Made by a program: the position numbers and the translations under genes. Of a stretch of 64,000 nucleotides of DNA, positions 1 to 12,650 are shown piece after piece (the stretch's first letter is position 1; every line of letters begins with the position of its first letter). Below the pieces are notes generated by a model. That model was not told where the DNA came from. It searched no databases and worked only from the letters and a program-made list of their open reading frames with translations. Source of the DNA: Phycomyces blakesleeanus NRRL 1555(-) (taxonomy: Eukaryota > Mucoromycota > Mucoromycetes > Mucorales > Phycomycetaceae); the NCBI RefSeq assembly GCF_001638985.1, contig NW_017265149.1, positions 124,001-188,000 on the forward strand. Direction: 5' to 3'.

Positions 1-506
1 GCGAATTTACTTTCTGGAAAGAGTGTATAACAATGATGTAAATCAATTGGTATCATACTATATCCAGATTGCAGCTGTACCCATCGTTAAGCCCATTTGT
101 TGTAGCCTTTGTAAGCACCATTTATAAAGAAAAAATTTAAAGTCATTAGCTGTGTATGTAATTCTACATCTTACTAAATTCTGGGTGATTTTGGACTTAT
201 ATGGCGGTGAAAGCCATAAGACTTTACTTGTTATATACGATATACCAAATTATTTGTTTGATATATATTTTTTATTTAATTAATTAATATGTGCAAAGAA
301 AGAATTATACAATAGACTTTTTTTTTGTTTTTTGAAAAGAATAAAAAATTATTATAGTAAAGCAGTAAAAGAAGTACATTCCGAGTTTCACGGATATAAG
401 AAATCTATAGAGATATATAAAGTATGCTGTGTATATGCTTATGAGTATAAGAGTTGAAAAATAAAATAAAGCAAGATGAGCAGAATGTTTGATGACCAAT
501 AGACAT
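1..506. other. AT-rich 3' flank, no gene seen
   Basis: This stretch follows the stop codon of the PDR transporter on the minus strand. It is AT-rich with A and T runs near 240-330. A minus-strand reading frame that continues from the transporter region through here lacks any family resemblance and is read as a shadow. No RNA gene or repeat element is recognised. Confidence 0.6.
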
Positions 507-3500
507 CTATCGTTTGGCCTTTCTTCGCCAGTAAACCAAGACAAGCATGACAAGAGAATTGAACCCAAAGTAGGCAGCAATGATTCCAATGTTACGCCAC
601 TTGTTAGATGCCTCCCAGCCGTAGACACTGGAATAGTACTCCTCGCCAGACTTATATGTGCAGTAACCACATAGTTCAGGTCCCACTGTATCAGGGTTGT
701 CAATATAGCCAAGTCCTCCATTAGAAAAGAAGTTTGCCATATATTGACCACAGGTTTGTCCAGGAGGAGCCGAGAATTTAAGGAGATCTTCGTCTTTACA
801 TACAACAGTGAGAGACTCCAGCTCGTTTACAGCCAGACCTTCGATATAATAATGAAAAGGATCAATCCAATACATCCATCTCTTCCAGAAAGTTGGCATG
901 GCCGAATAGGGCTGCATCAAGCCACAGAAAACAATAAGCAAGGACAACATAAGAGGGTTGAGAGCAGCAGCCACGGTCGGGAGCTCGGATGCGGCAGCAA
1001 TAACAAATCCAAAAGTTACAGCCCAAAAGACGAGTAAGACCAGCATAAGGTAGAAGTAACCGGTAGCCTCGGATGACATGGTCATACCCGCAGTCCAGTA
1101 AAAGCAAAACAGGAAGAATGCAGCAAACACAAACACATAAGGAACCTCTACCAACACAGTAGAGATACCCCAGGTGAACCAGCTGTAGTAGCGAGATGCG
1201 TATTCACGTCGGAAGAAAATACGCTCTGTCATAAACTTTGGCTGAGAGAGAATGATAAGAGTCATGGCCATAATAAAGGTACTGAACAGAGCAAAAAGCT
1301 TATTCTGCATATCTGAAGAGGAGTTCTTAAGTTTCCAGTAGGTAAAACCGTGTATCAAAGCAGTCAAAAGAATGTTCAAGAAGCGACCAAAGTTGTAATC
1401 AGGCGCACGCCAATAAGCCAAAGCCATTCGGTTGTGAACAAGCTTAAACTGAGTCCAGGTTGATGTAGCATAAGCTCGAGAAACGCGGGTAGGGTTCATA
1501 TCGGCCGATCTGTTGATCTCAGCAAGTTCTTCATCGAGTGCTTTGGCTTCTTTGGATCCAGCCCAGACTTCGGACCAGTCGCGAGTGGCCTTTCCGGCAG
1601 TTCCGGCACCAACAACCTCAAGAATGTACTCGGCAGGGTTGGCTGCAGGAGGACAGGTGGGGCCACCGTTGGACTGGAAGTAATCAATCATGGTGTGAGC
1701 ATCGGGACCAATCTCACCATAGTAAGCGGTCTTTCCACCACGAACAAGTAGCAAGAGATGATCGAAATGACCAAACAGAATGGCCGAAGGTTGGTGGATG
1801 GTACAGAGAACAGGCCAACCGGCATCAGCAAGTTTGCGAATGAAACGAATGATGTTGTAAGAGCTTTGAGCATCAAGACCAGAAGTAGGCTCGTCCAAGA
1901 ACAGGAGCTGGGGCTTGCCGACCAGTTCCATACCAATAGTAAGACGCTTGCGTTCTTCAACGGAAATACCAGAACCATATTCAAGCATGCCAATCTGAGC
2001 ATCGGCAATGTCTTCCATCTCGAGAAGTTGAATGATCTTTTCGACATACTCGTTCTTTTCAGATTTTGGTACAGATTCATCTTGACGAAGGTAGGCAGAG
2101 AAACGAAGGGCCTCACGAACAGTAACAGCAGGTTGATGAATATCCATCTGCTCACAATAACCGGTAATACGCTCAAAGTCACTCATAAGAGCTTCACCGT
2201 TGAGAAGAATGGTACCCTCTATGCTTCCAATGGTCTTGCGGCGAGCCAGAACATCCAATAGTGTGGTCTTGCCTGCACCAGAAGAACCCATGAGAGCCGT
2301 AAGATGACCGGGTTTAACGATGCCATTGATGCCATTGAGAAGCTGGAGATTGCCGCCCTTGATAGGAACAGTGTACTTGATATCTTGCCATGAGAAAGTA
2401 GTGCCAGTAGAGATACTGTCCATCTCGTCTGTGATCTTGGCAAGGCGTTTGCGGCGTTCATTTTCTTCCTCATCAGTGCGGGCTTTAGGGGCTTTTCCGG
2501 GAATGTAGAGCTTGGTAGTGTTTCCACCACCTCCGGTGCTAATATACTCCATGCAAAGAGCGCACAATACGGTAAACAACAAAAAGTAGGCAACGACAAC
2601 AAGGAAGTCTGGCGCCCAGGCCTCCCAGGGACGGTAAGACAGCTTTTCAAGAAGGTAGGATTCGCCCTTGACAAAGTTCTCGCCAGGAACACCACCGGTC
2701 ATAGTGCACACCTTGTAGTCCCAGTTGTCATAACCTGGGCCATAAGGAACAGCATTTCCGGGACCTTCACACGAGTATTCTTGGCCGTTCATTTCATTAA
2801 CCAAAAGAGCCTTGTAACCGTAAGCCAGAGGATTGATCCAGTAGAACCAGTAGAGCCAAGGGTACATCTTGGGGTATGGAATAGCTATTTGTTTTATAAG
2901 TTAAAAGTAAAATGCCGTTAGATAATGTGGGAGATAAATGTGTGTGTTTATGTTTACTTACTGTAGCCAACATAGCTGAGGGCGACGACTAGCAAAGTTC
3001 CAGAAACTTGGGTGGCGAGGAAGAAACTACTGGTTATCGCACCAAAGAAACGGAAGAAGCCGTTCATGGTCATGTTGATAAAGAATAGGTTGATAAAGAA
3101 AGTAAAGAACTTTCCGGCTGTCATATTGAGACCGATCATGAAGTAGTAGCAAACACCAAAGAGTGCGACTAGAAACAAAAAAAGAAGGATTTAAATTAAA
3201 CGTTTGTTTTTTTTTGTTTGGTAAATATATTGAAAAAGATCAAGTATTAATTCTTACCTTGAGCGAGTGCATATGGAACATCCATAATTACCTGGGCGAT
3301 ATAAAAGGCAGAAGGACGATAGAGAGCATATTGCTTATGCTTCTCCAGAACAGGACGGCCCATCAAGAAGCGAACGAGTTCGGTTTGAGAAACAAAAGAA
3401 TTGAAGACAACAGAAAAGAAGAGAGCACTGCCGCGTGAAAATGCACCGGCACCGGTCAATGGAAGATTAAAGAAATTAGAGGCAGTGACAAGAGATTGGA

Positions 3501-5203
3501 TGAGAATAGTGCCATAGCGAGAGTACAGAGCTTCTTTATCCTTGATAAGAAGGTGGTATTGACGGATTAAGAGGGCAATGACTTGTTGGTAGAAAGATGC
3601 AATGAAGGGACTCTTGCTGGGGGCCCGCTTCTGGTGCTCTTCGTTCATAGCCTGCTTAAAGGTTTCAGCCGGACTATCAGACTTGAATGTGTTCTCGTAT
3701 TCTTCTAGCTCAGCCATCATGGTTTTGTATATATCAGAGGCCATGTAGCGAGTTTGGAATTCGTGTGCAAACTGTGGGACAGAGTTTTCGTATCCGGGCT
3801 GGAATTCTCTTTCTAATGGGTTACAGATACCGGTCAGGAAATCAGGGGCTGATTTACGAGGAGGGCAAAAGAAGCCCATCTTTTCAAAGTATGGCTTGGC
3901 TTGTTCTACGGGGCCAAAGTAAAGGCAGTAGCCATCGTCTAGGAGAATAACCTTGTCAAAAAGGTTGAAGATACTATTGGATGCCTGATAAAGCGTTGCC
4001 ACGGTAGTCTTGTGAAGAACATCTGTCATGATACGAAGAGAGCGGACAAAATCCAGGGCAGAGGCAGCATCAAGACCACGAGTAGAGCAATCCCAGCAAT
4101 TGATAGAGCTGGATGTTGTCATTTGCTCGGCAATAGAAAGACGTTTCCGCTCGCCACCAGAAAGACCACGTACAGAGGCATTACCAACCATGGTGTTCAT
4201 CTGCTTAGTTAGACCAAGCATGTTACCAAGCATGTAGAGAACACGGTTTACAAAATCATGTCTTGACTCGTCGGGAAGTCTGGCCCCTGGGGTTTTTGTA
4301 CGTAGTGCGAATTGAAGGGTTTGCTTTGCGGTGAGAGTAGGGAAATGTTGATCTTCTTCTTCGTTGTAGCAGACTTGGCCGCGGTATTTATCTGCAAATG
4401 TATTTGAATCGATTCCACCATAAGAGACATCACCATTGACTTCTGTGTATGATCCGCGCATGTTTGAGATGATCTTGAGAAGAGTTGTGCAACCAGCGCC
4501 AGGGCGACCAAGTACAAGCAACATCTCGCCATCTTTACAGAATCCAGAGATATTGTGGAGAATAGTCTTTTCAGGAACTTTTCTTTTCAGCAGAACCTTC
4601 CACACATTAAAAGCCTCGAGTGGAAAACTAGCGACAGTTGGAATGGTATTTGCTTCGGCAGCAACACCCTAAATAATAGTAACATTAATAATAAAAAGTC
4701 AATATATAACATAGTGATAAATAAATGTTTAGTTTTGATGAAATAAAAGGACTGTTCTATATTTACCTTGACAGACAGGTTTTTCCAAACGACACCAATA
4801 TGTTTCTTGGTATGACCGGCTTTGTCTGCCTCAGAAGAGACACCGTGCAAGAACTCATCAAGTCTGAATTCGTCTGATGAGGCCAGACCTTCTTCAAGCT
4901 TTCCAGTATTGGTCGATTCACGACTGATATGGGTTAATTCACGCTTGAGATCTTCATACTCGTTAATTGCATCTATTAATCGTCGTTGGTAAATTAGAAT
5001 CTTGATCTGATGAAATTGAACAATTAAAAAAAAGTCATTGTACCTTGAATATTAACAGTATTGACATCTGTTTCGCCATATGTTCCCTGGTTACCAGGGG
5101 CATCTTCAATTACAGTATCTGCTGATCCGGTATGAGAATGAGGGTATAAGTTGTAGTTTTTCTTGTGTTGTGGTTCTGGATCAAGATGTGTTTTTTCCGA
5201 CAT
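507..5203 (-). CDS. PDR-type (ABCG) multidrug ABC transporter
   Basis: Full-size fungal pleiotropic drug resistance transporter that exports hydrophobic compounds at the plasma membrane. Exons (minus strand): 5203-5044, 4972-4767, 4668-3258, 3168-2962, 2884-507; phases close to give 1453 aa. The start is the ATG at 5203 (MSEKTHLD). Order is NBD1-TMD1-NBD2-TMD2, the reverse topology of PDR proteins. NBD1 has the degenerate Walker A GRPGAGCTT (about residues 176-184, Cys for Lys), signature GLSGGERKR (about 290) and a Tyr in place of the switch His (ATLYQAS). NBD2 has canonical GSSGAGKTT (about 861), LFLDEPTSGLDA and CTIHQPS. This asymmetry is normal for the family. The NBD2 signature reads SGISVEERKR. 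Both membrane domains are intact and the length is that of yeast Pdr5. Substrates cannot be read from sequence. No neighbouring gene is linked. Confidence 0.95.
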
Positions 5204-6817
5204 CTCTTATGTATTTATCTATTAATGAAAAATCCAGAGAAGCCTTAAAGAGAAAAGACACAAATAAAAGAGGTAAAGAATATAAGATGGTATAAGGAGA
5301 TTAAAAAAAAGGGGGAAGAACAAAGAATAGGCCTTTATATATGTGTGGAATCAAAAAAAGATTTTTTTTTTTACTTAAGGCGGATCAATCAATTCCGCAC
5401 CGCACCGCACCGGAATGGAAGTATTGTTATTTTTGGTTACCGAAATAAGATGTATTATAGCTGTAGTTAATGGACTAGCTCAAGATCAATATTTTCCAGA
5501 AAACTGTCAAATAATTGCTATCGTTATTAATGATGCATTACAGTTACTATTGATTAGTAATTGCGGTGATTTGTATATATTCGGCATTTTTGAAATCCGT
5601 AAACCGCGAAGATTCTTGTAAGACTCGAATACCGACTTTATTCACCGCAGTATACAGAAGTTTATTTAATGATGAGTCTCCTAAAGTGTTTTGATTTGTA
5701 ATTGAAACGATCTGGATCTTTGGAGTGTATCATAAAGCTCACGGACAAAATAGCAAAGGTATGTCTATTAGCTATAGAATCAAGAGATGATTAATCAAAT
5801 TGATATTACCCATGTGCTTTAAAATATATATATATAAAAATCTAAAACAAATTGGTTACAATACCAGAAAGTACTTTTTTTTTTTTTTTTTTTTAGAAAA
5901 AAAAATTATACATACGTATTTACTCTCAGATTTAGATAGTTACCAAAAAAAAAAAGCCATCAAATTATAGTAGAGTTGTGCGTGGAAATTCAAGATCTTA
6001 GGTCTGGGGGTTCTGATTAAGGAATTGGTTACAAAAGTATTTTGTACCCATAAACCTTGTATTAATTCTTATATATATATATTCTTTTCGGTGGTAAAAG
6101 GGTAAAATTAGATATCTGATTATAGAGATAGAGGTCAACTCTTTTCAAAAATAAAAATAATATAAAAAAAAGATGCTTTCGGGACCTTAATAAGTTAGCC
6201 AGTGATTTTGCCCAGTTTACTGGAGAATCCTTGATTTTGTATTCACTGCATTGATTTATTTAGCGCCGTCATATTTTAGATAAAAAAAATGCATAGCGTA
6301 TTTTAGCGGTGTAACTAGAATTACGTGTACTGTTCCATAAATGGATTTACAACGAGTACGGAGAGTTGATTTGAGTAGTCAGAAAATCTTTTTAAGAAAT
6401 GTATACGTACCCATAAACACTTAGTACATTATCCGTTTGTTGTGAGAAGATTACGATGACTACGGGTCTTGATCTATAGATAATTAGTTACTGTGCTCCA
6501 AAGCAAAGCAAAACAAAACAAACCATTCATTCATTCATTCGATTATATATTTATTTATATGAATCGAGTATTTTTTTTTATTAGTCCACATTTTACTTGT
6601 CAGATCTAGTAAATTATTATTTATTCTTTAATTTTGGCCCGTATACTAGAGTTCTATCGATCTATCAATAGAAACATATTACTCGATACTCGAAAACACA
6701 CAGGGGTAATAAAGACAGAATATTCAGTGAATTGTGATTGAGAGTATTTGCCTTTTGGCTGTTGTTTTCCTTTCTGATCTGCATTGTGGCGTACATCTTT
6801 TGCGAAAATGATGTCGC

Positions 6818-6925
6818 AAGAAAAAAAATTAGTGTCGCACTTTTTTTTTAAAAAAAAAAAACAGTGTCGTATGTTTTTTGAAAATAGTGTCGCACTTTTT
6901 AAAAGTATCGTGTTTTTCTCACTTC
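6818..6925 (+). repeat. Interspersed GTGTCGCAC motif cluster
   Basis: The motif (A)GTGTCGCAC or close variants (GTGTCGTATG, TATCGTG) occurs about four to five times in roughly 110 nt, separated by A/T tracts including a T-run/A-run palindrome at about 6841-6861. The CG-containing core is conspicuous in otherwise AT-only DNA. Function unknown; it could be a degraded minisatellite. Confidence 0.5.
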
Positions 6926-7059
6926 ATCTGGTATCAACCAATCTGAAATTAACCCAAAAATAAAAAGAAAAGATGCTTTTTATAGTAATAAAGAATTGTC
7001 GGTAAACGTCTATCAATTCAACTTGTGTAATTGTCCATATTGTTGATAGATACAGATAA

Positions 7060-7150
7060 ATGCTATACTATTCCATGCTATGCTATGCTATTCTATGTTA
7101 TGCTATACTATACTATGCTATTCTATGTTATGTTATGTCATTCTATGCTT
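7060..7150 (+). repeat. Imperfect pentanucleotide (CTATG/CTATA) microsatellite
   Basis: Some 18 imperfect five-base units of the form CTATG, CTATA, TTATG or TTCTATG follow each other. It is a simple tandem repeat with no coding potential. Confidence 0.8.
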
Positions 7151-8314
7151 TACAAATACTTGATTTATAAGCAGTAGGTATACAGAATGTTGTATTAATC
7201 AACAAAGGCTACTTGTACGCTACTGTTTTGAGTATCTTGTGCACCTCGCAAATCTTGCACATCTTGCTCATGTGCTAATAAGTTGACTTTTAAGTATCTT
7301 TTTAATAAATACACCAGTAAAGAAAGTTCTATAATTTATCTAATAGCTTACACAAATAGCGTATATCCAAAAAAATTGCCTATTAGAGTTTTATGGGATT
7401 TGATTATTAATAGAGAAAACTGATTTATGTTAAAAAGATACTATTCTAAATAAATAAAAGCGAATTATTAATCCACTTCTTTTATTAAGAAAAAAATGTC
7501 AAACGAGTTGGATATACAGTAGCACTTATACTAAAGTAAAGTTGAATTGATCCAAACCATATCTATCCAAGATTATGATTTGATGAGCTTCTTCTTTGTG
7601 TATAGCTTATAGCACTGTTATTTTTAATTATTATGATATCCAGTACATATACTCTTTGTTATCTTATCATATGTATTTGACTTGAATCAAGATGTTAGAT
7701 AGTATACAGTGGATATTTAGCTTTTCATAAATAGGCACAGAAATGTTATAATAGAATGTCTCTTTGTTATTGTTATTATTAATAATATTGAACATTTAAA
7801 GCCACTGTATTTGATGGTCGAGACCTTGCTTTTTTTTAATACCCAAATACCAGGATTTTTTTTTATTAATAAAAAAAAGATTGCCAAAGATCAAGCTCTT
7901 TTGAATCAAGGTATTGATTTTTAGATATTTGATATTAAAAAGCTATATGATGAACAGATCTGATTACAAATGCTTGGTAAGCAGGTCTATGTGCAAGATA
8001 AAGTATGTGTGACAAAGGCTATTTAGTTTTATTCGTTTGGTTACCTGCCGATATATCGTGAATACAATTGGTTCCGAATCTTTGGAAAAATAAAGTAAAA
8101 AACAATTTTTCTGGGATATTCTTTTTGAGATTGGAAAGGTTTGTTATTAATCTTGTATTCTTAATTTCTCACTCATTTTACTGATGGGGGGCTGTAATGA
8201 TTTGTATGAAGAGATATCTCATACAAGATGTATATAGTAAGGAAACAACATTATACGAAACAGCCAGAGTGTTTTGATTCTCAAATGACTAATGTATATC
8301 GATGACAAACAATA

Positions 8315-8356
8315 TAAAGTACAAAGTACAAAATACAAAGCACAAAGCACAAAGTA
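8315..8356 (+). repeat. Heptamer tandem repeat (ACAAAGT/ACAAAGC)
   Basis: Six near-identical heptamers ACAAAGY or ACAAAAT in a row. Short minisatellite-like tract in non-coding DNA. Confidence 0.75.
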
Positions 8357-8710
8357 TAATTTTGCTGTGCACAGCCAAACAATGAATTACTAAACATATT
8401 CTTTATTCGAGAATCTAAATAGTAAATCAATATTATTAAAGTTTGTGATGTAAATGACATCATCAATAGGGGATTTTCAACAGTTCTTTAAGCTTTTAAG
8501 CTTAAGCTTTGAGTTTTAAAGCGGTAGCCAATAATACGTAAGAGTTACTAAGTGTTTTCGAGTACCCTAAATGCTTCTTTCAGTTCTATTAGGCATTGTG
8601 ATAATAGAACTTAAGTTTAAAGTAGTACTGAAAGAGACAAAGATGTTTGCATCAAGTATGTATTAAATTTCCAAAAAAATAATAATCAAACTTAAGCAAG
8701 GATGTATTAA

Positions 8711-10610
8711 ACGATTAAAATTCTCGAACAAAATCGTTCGATAATACAAGGTGGAATACTACCGGGGGGCCGCCTAACACGATTTATTACACAATGGAAA
8801 ACGATTACAACGCACAAACGGCCGATACAGGTCATCGAACAGGGATATCAGGTACAATGGACGTCACCTCCAAGAGAATGGAAGTCTCGACCTCTGCAAC
8901 TTTTGTCTACAGACCAACAGGAAGTGGATATTTCGGTACAGAAATTCCTACAAGCTGGAGTGATAGAACGATCCCCGACCCAAGACTCCCGATACTTATC
9001 CCAATTTTTCAGTATTCAAGAGCCAAACGAGATACGCCCTATATTGGATTGCAAGCGTATCAATCAATTCATACAATACCAGCACTTCAAGATGGAAGGG
9101 GTCCCTGCACTCCGAGATATCATCGAGAAGGGAGACTTTATGACGAAAATCGATTTGAAGGACGCATACATAGTAGTCCCCATATATCAGGACTCCCGTC
9201 GGTACCTCTAGTTTCAACATCACAGACAGATCTTCCAGTACAGACCCCTACCATTTGGAATGAGTGTCGCCCCACGGGTGTTCTCGAAGTTGATGCGATT
9301 TGCACTGGAACCGCTGCGTGCCAAGGGGATCCGTTTAGTGTACTATCTCGACGACATCTGTGTTCTTGGCAAGGACATGACGGAGATACATTCGCATACC
9401 AAGACAGTGATTGGACACCTTACCTCCCTAGGTTACCTTATCAATTGGCAGAAAGGCTCACTCACACCAGCACACAATCAAGCATTCCTCGGTTTCTCAT
9501 TCAACACATCGACAATGGAGATAAAGGTACCAAAGGAAAAACTAGCGAAGTTGCGGGCACGCCTTTCACAAGCCCAGAAGGGTATAAAAACTTGCGGGTG
9601 GGTAGCAAGTCTGATTGGAAAAATTACAGCATCGATTCCGGCCATTGGGGAAGCATTGTTACAAGTACGTTTTCTACAGAGGGATCTAGCAAAGGCTTTA
9701 CAGGGGAAAGCACACCGATGGGAACACCCGTGTTTGTTTTCGGCCGAAGCCAAGCAGGACCTTCAATGGTAGCTTCAGACATCGTTAACAACTCGAGGCT
9801 TACCAATTCGGAAGCCACCGCCCCCAGACACCCCAAGTGACAATATACCTCAACGTCTCAGAATCTGGCTGGGGAGTGACCTCGACTGATCTCAAAACAC
9901 ATGGATACTGGACGGACCAGGAAAAAGAAACTTCGATAAATACAAGGGAACTCAAGACAATCCTGTTTGCCCTGAAACTACACACTCCAAAATACAAAGA
10001 CTGTACCGTCCAGATCTATTCCGATAATACGACCGCCATAGAGTATGCGTTCCGATCAGGAGGCACGGCATCACTACTGCTACAAAATCTAGCACTCGAA
10101 ATACAAGAAGTATGCCGTCAACACAAGCTAGAGGTCATATACAAACACGTTCCAGCAGTCGAAAATGTAGAAGCAGACAAACTGAGCCGACGGCATCAAC
10201 CGATTTACAAATGGGGGCTTTCACAAAAATGGTTTTATTTAATTTGGAAAACTTGGAGATTATCTCTAACGATTGATGTGTTTGCCGCATGACACAACCA
10301 CCTTCTACCTCACTATTGGAGCTTCCTGCCCGATCCGGCAGCCAGTGATACCAATGCGTTTCATCAAAAATGGCCAGCTCAGGGACTATTCCTTCACCCT
10401 CCATGGAAACTCATCTCATTGGTCATACACAAACTGATAGCCGTCAAAGTCAAGACTACAGTCTTGATAACACCGCAATGGACCACTCAGTTTTGGTGGC
10501 CGATGGTTCTGCGTCTCAGTCAAGCAGCGCCATTAGCCATGACAATAACAAAATCCACTACTCTGATCGCATGGCACTTATCCGCACAGCTCAGGCAAAA
10601 GAAGGTATAA
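8711..10610 (+). pseudogene. DIRS-type RT-RNase H-methyltransferase-like polyprotein, broken
   Basis: The RT frame runs from about 8711 through motifs RPILDCKRINQF, KIDLKDAYIVVPI and the catalytic YYLDDICVLG, ending around DLQW. It is interrupted by TAG at 9209-9211 and TAG at 9770-9772. A frame change near 9830 leads into RNase H (9837 onward): SESGWG, INTRELKTILFAL, YSDNTTAIEY and EADKLSRR. The position expected to hold the first catalytic Asp of RNase H reads Asn (YLNVSESGWG). TGA at 10290-10292 separates this from the downstream DIRS methyltransferase-like stretch (HYWSFLPDP, LFLHPPWKLI, LITPQWTTQFWWPM, LIAWHLS). Family assignment is firm; the copy is not functional. Confidence 0.85.
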
Positions 10611-11632
10611 GCACTGATATACAAGATTATGTTGGATAGGCAATGCGCGAGGGCACGGTACGAAACTATGACTATGTTTGAAAGAGATGGTGCGAATGGT
10701 GTGTTGATAGGACACCACCATACATCCCAAGTGAATACAACCCTACTAGAGTCGTACAATATTTGATGTCAATCAGCCGCACTTCCTCCCAGCATCTGAA
10801 TGTCACAAGATCCGCAATTGCTTATGTGTCTAAGATATTACATCCACACGAAGCACCAATCGCATATCATCCTCTGGTGCAAGAGTTCTTCAAGGCTAAA
10901 AAGAAGCAAGAGATAAAACTGCCGAATATTCATCAAGAAATCTGGGATGTTGAACCCGTCTTAGCACTTATAAAAGCATGGGGACCAAACTTGACGATGA
11001 ATATCTCATACTTACAAAGGAAAACATTGATACTGCTTTGCTTGGCCACGATGTGGAGACCAAGGTCTGATCTTGGTCGTCTTCAATTTCGGGATGTTAC
11101 TTTTCACTTTGATAAGGATCAACTGCTGACGGGAACCACGTTAATATCACGTACACCTAAAGAATCGCAAGCAACATCTTCAAAATTGAGAGTCATCAAA
11201 GAAAAAGATATTTGTCCGGTCACTACACTTAATTAATTCGTCCAAATTACACAATCTCAAAGGGCCGAACTTCCAAATGACCACACCTTGTTTCTTTCAT
11301 ACATTAACACAACACATCCTACGTCAGTCAAGGCTACAACAATTGCAAATTGGGTGAACGGGATCATGGAACAAGCAGGTATCGACACCACAAAATATAC
11401 CGCACACTCACCACTCGCAGCAGGTGGAACCTATGCTATTCTTAACGGACGATCAATTGACGAAGTCAAGTGGCACGGTAACTGGAGCACATCCAGTAAC
11501 ACCTTCGAATCATATTATTTTAAACCTAACAACCAACACGCCCGAGGGGCACAGATAACTGAGTCTATTCTTTCATCAAATACAGAGGATGTGGTAGGCA
11601 CCCGCCGCTGGTTTTCTTTTCTTTTTTCTTAA
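10560..11632 (+). pseudogene. DIRS-type tyrosine recombinase, broken
   Basis: This frame overlaps the end of the RT polyprotein in another frame, as is usual in DIRS elements. It contains an N-terminal SAM-like part (RNYDYV, KRWCEWC), then the catalytic core: the first Arg in MWRPRSDLGRLQFRDV, the box II region TAHSPLAAGG, the WHGNWSTSSNTF segment and the Tyr in FESYYF. Box II normally reads HxxR; here the Arg position is Leu. In-frame stops are TAG 10637-10639, TGA 10679-10681 and TAA 11234-11236. It would have inserted the circular DNA intermediate; this copy cannot. Confidence 0.8.
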
Positions 11633-11828
11633 ACCAACATTTATGTCAACAATTTTACAGAATCCCCACCCAAAACAACAAAAACATACCACATCATGAC
11701 CAAAAAAATATAACGCTTAGCTAGGAAAGATATAAGAAAAAAGGGATACTTAAAGTTTATTATATATATATATGTTATTTACTGAAAATAAAAGCGCGGC
11801 TCGGAGAGCCTAATACCACATCCTCTGT
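11582..11828. repeat. 15-bp inverted repeat flanking the DIRS 3' end
   Basis: ACAGAGGATGTGGTA at 11582-11596 is exactly complementary to 11814-11828. The left arm lies inside the last codons of the recombinase frame and the right arm about 220 nt downstream. DIRS elements carry inverted terminal repeats and an internal complementary region near the right end, so this pair may be a remnant of that arrangement. Confidence 0.6.
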
Positions 11829-12650
11829 CTCCACTTCGTCAACTTTCCCATTGCCCTCGTTCTTCACCCAACCTTTAAAATTCTCTCAGTAAGACCAGTG
11901 GCTTTTATCCAGCTCATTCCTTTGATAGCTTTCCCGCCAAGATAAGAGCAACAATCTAATGGAAATACTAAGCGCCTTGTCATATTATCATCATTAATCC
12001 ATATATACACATATATCTTCTTCTTTACTTGGTTTTTCTCTAAAAGAAGCGATGATCTTTTAGCACGTAAAATCACCGCTACCTTTTTATTGGATATTTA
12101 TCTCTCTCTCTCTCTCTGTGTGTGTGTGGAAGTTCATTTTTTTTTGTCTTTTATTTCATTCCAAAAGCGTGTTCGGTTAAGATTTGTGAATCTTTACAGG
12201 AATTTACATTCTTATTTTTTTTTACACGACAAATCAATTCTCAGCATTCAACTACCCTTGTGATTTCAATACTAAAGATTAAGTCAGGTCAAGTCAGGTA
12301 CAGACGAGACAAGACAGGATAAGTTCCTCACAATGGGCAAATCGACAACCACCAATACCATACACTCAAAAGACTACACGCTTGCGAGTACAATAAATAA
12401 AAGTGAGATAATGACCATAGAAGTGATAATCAATTCTGTCAATTAAACAAAGCTTAAAATCACAAATGAAGACACATTGACACAATAAAAAAAAAGAAAG
12501 AGAGAGAGAGAAAAAAGAACACGAACGGTGCAGATGATCTAACTACAAACCAAAACCCCTAATCAACCAAGTCTTAATAAATATTCTTATATATATATAA
12601 ATATATATAATCTGCTTTTTTTTATAGAGCTTAAAGAGAATACGTTTTTA
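11829..12650. other. Intergenic region with CT/GT microsatellite
   Basis: About 820 nt between the retroelement and the next ORF. It contains a (CT)n(GT)n run at about 12103-12128 and a cluster of GTCAGGT/GACAAGAC-like repeats around 12285-12320. No gene is seen. The distal part probably includes the promoter of the small ORF or of the HP1 gene. Confidence 0.5.

Larger units (their letters stand above)
5204..8710. other. Gene-poor AT-rich intergenic region
   Basis: About 3.5 kb between the transporter start and the DIRS-like element. The first 200 nt should hold the transporter promoter. A 68-codon plus-strand ORF at 5415-5621 has no recognisable features. The rest is homopolymer runs, short tandem repeats (listed separately) and A/T tracts. 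The 5' gag part of the downstream retroelement is not recognisable here, so that element is truncated or decayed on this side. Confidence 0.6.
8711..11828 (+). mobile_element. DIRS-like tyrosine-recombinase retroelement, decayed
   Basis: Reverse transcriptase, RNase H, a methyltransferase-like domain and a tyrosine recombinase follow each other, the order found in DIRS-1-type retrotransposons, which are known from Mucorales. The element starts without a recognisable gag and no long terminal repeats are seen. An inverted 15-mer lies near the right end. Each open frame is broken by stop codons and there is one frame change near 9830, so this copy is inactive. Base composition is clearly richer in G+C than the flanks, as expected of former coding sequence. 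Confidence 0.85.

Noticed and set aside
8794..9840. 348-codon plus-strand ORF over the DIRS element
   Set aside because: It is in a different frame from the RT motifs. Its composition is that of a shadow and no domain is visible, while the +1-offset frame carries the conserved RT.
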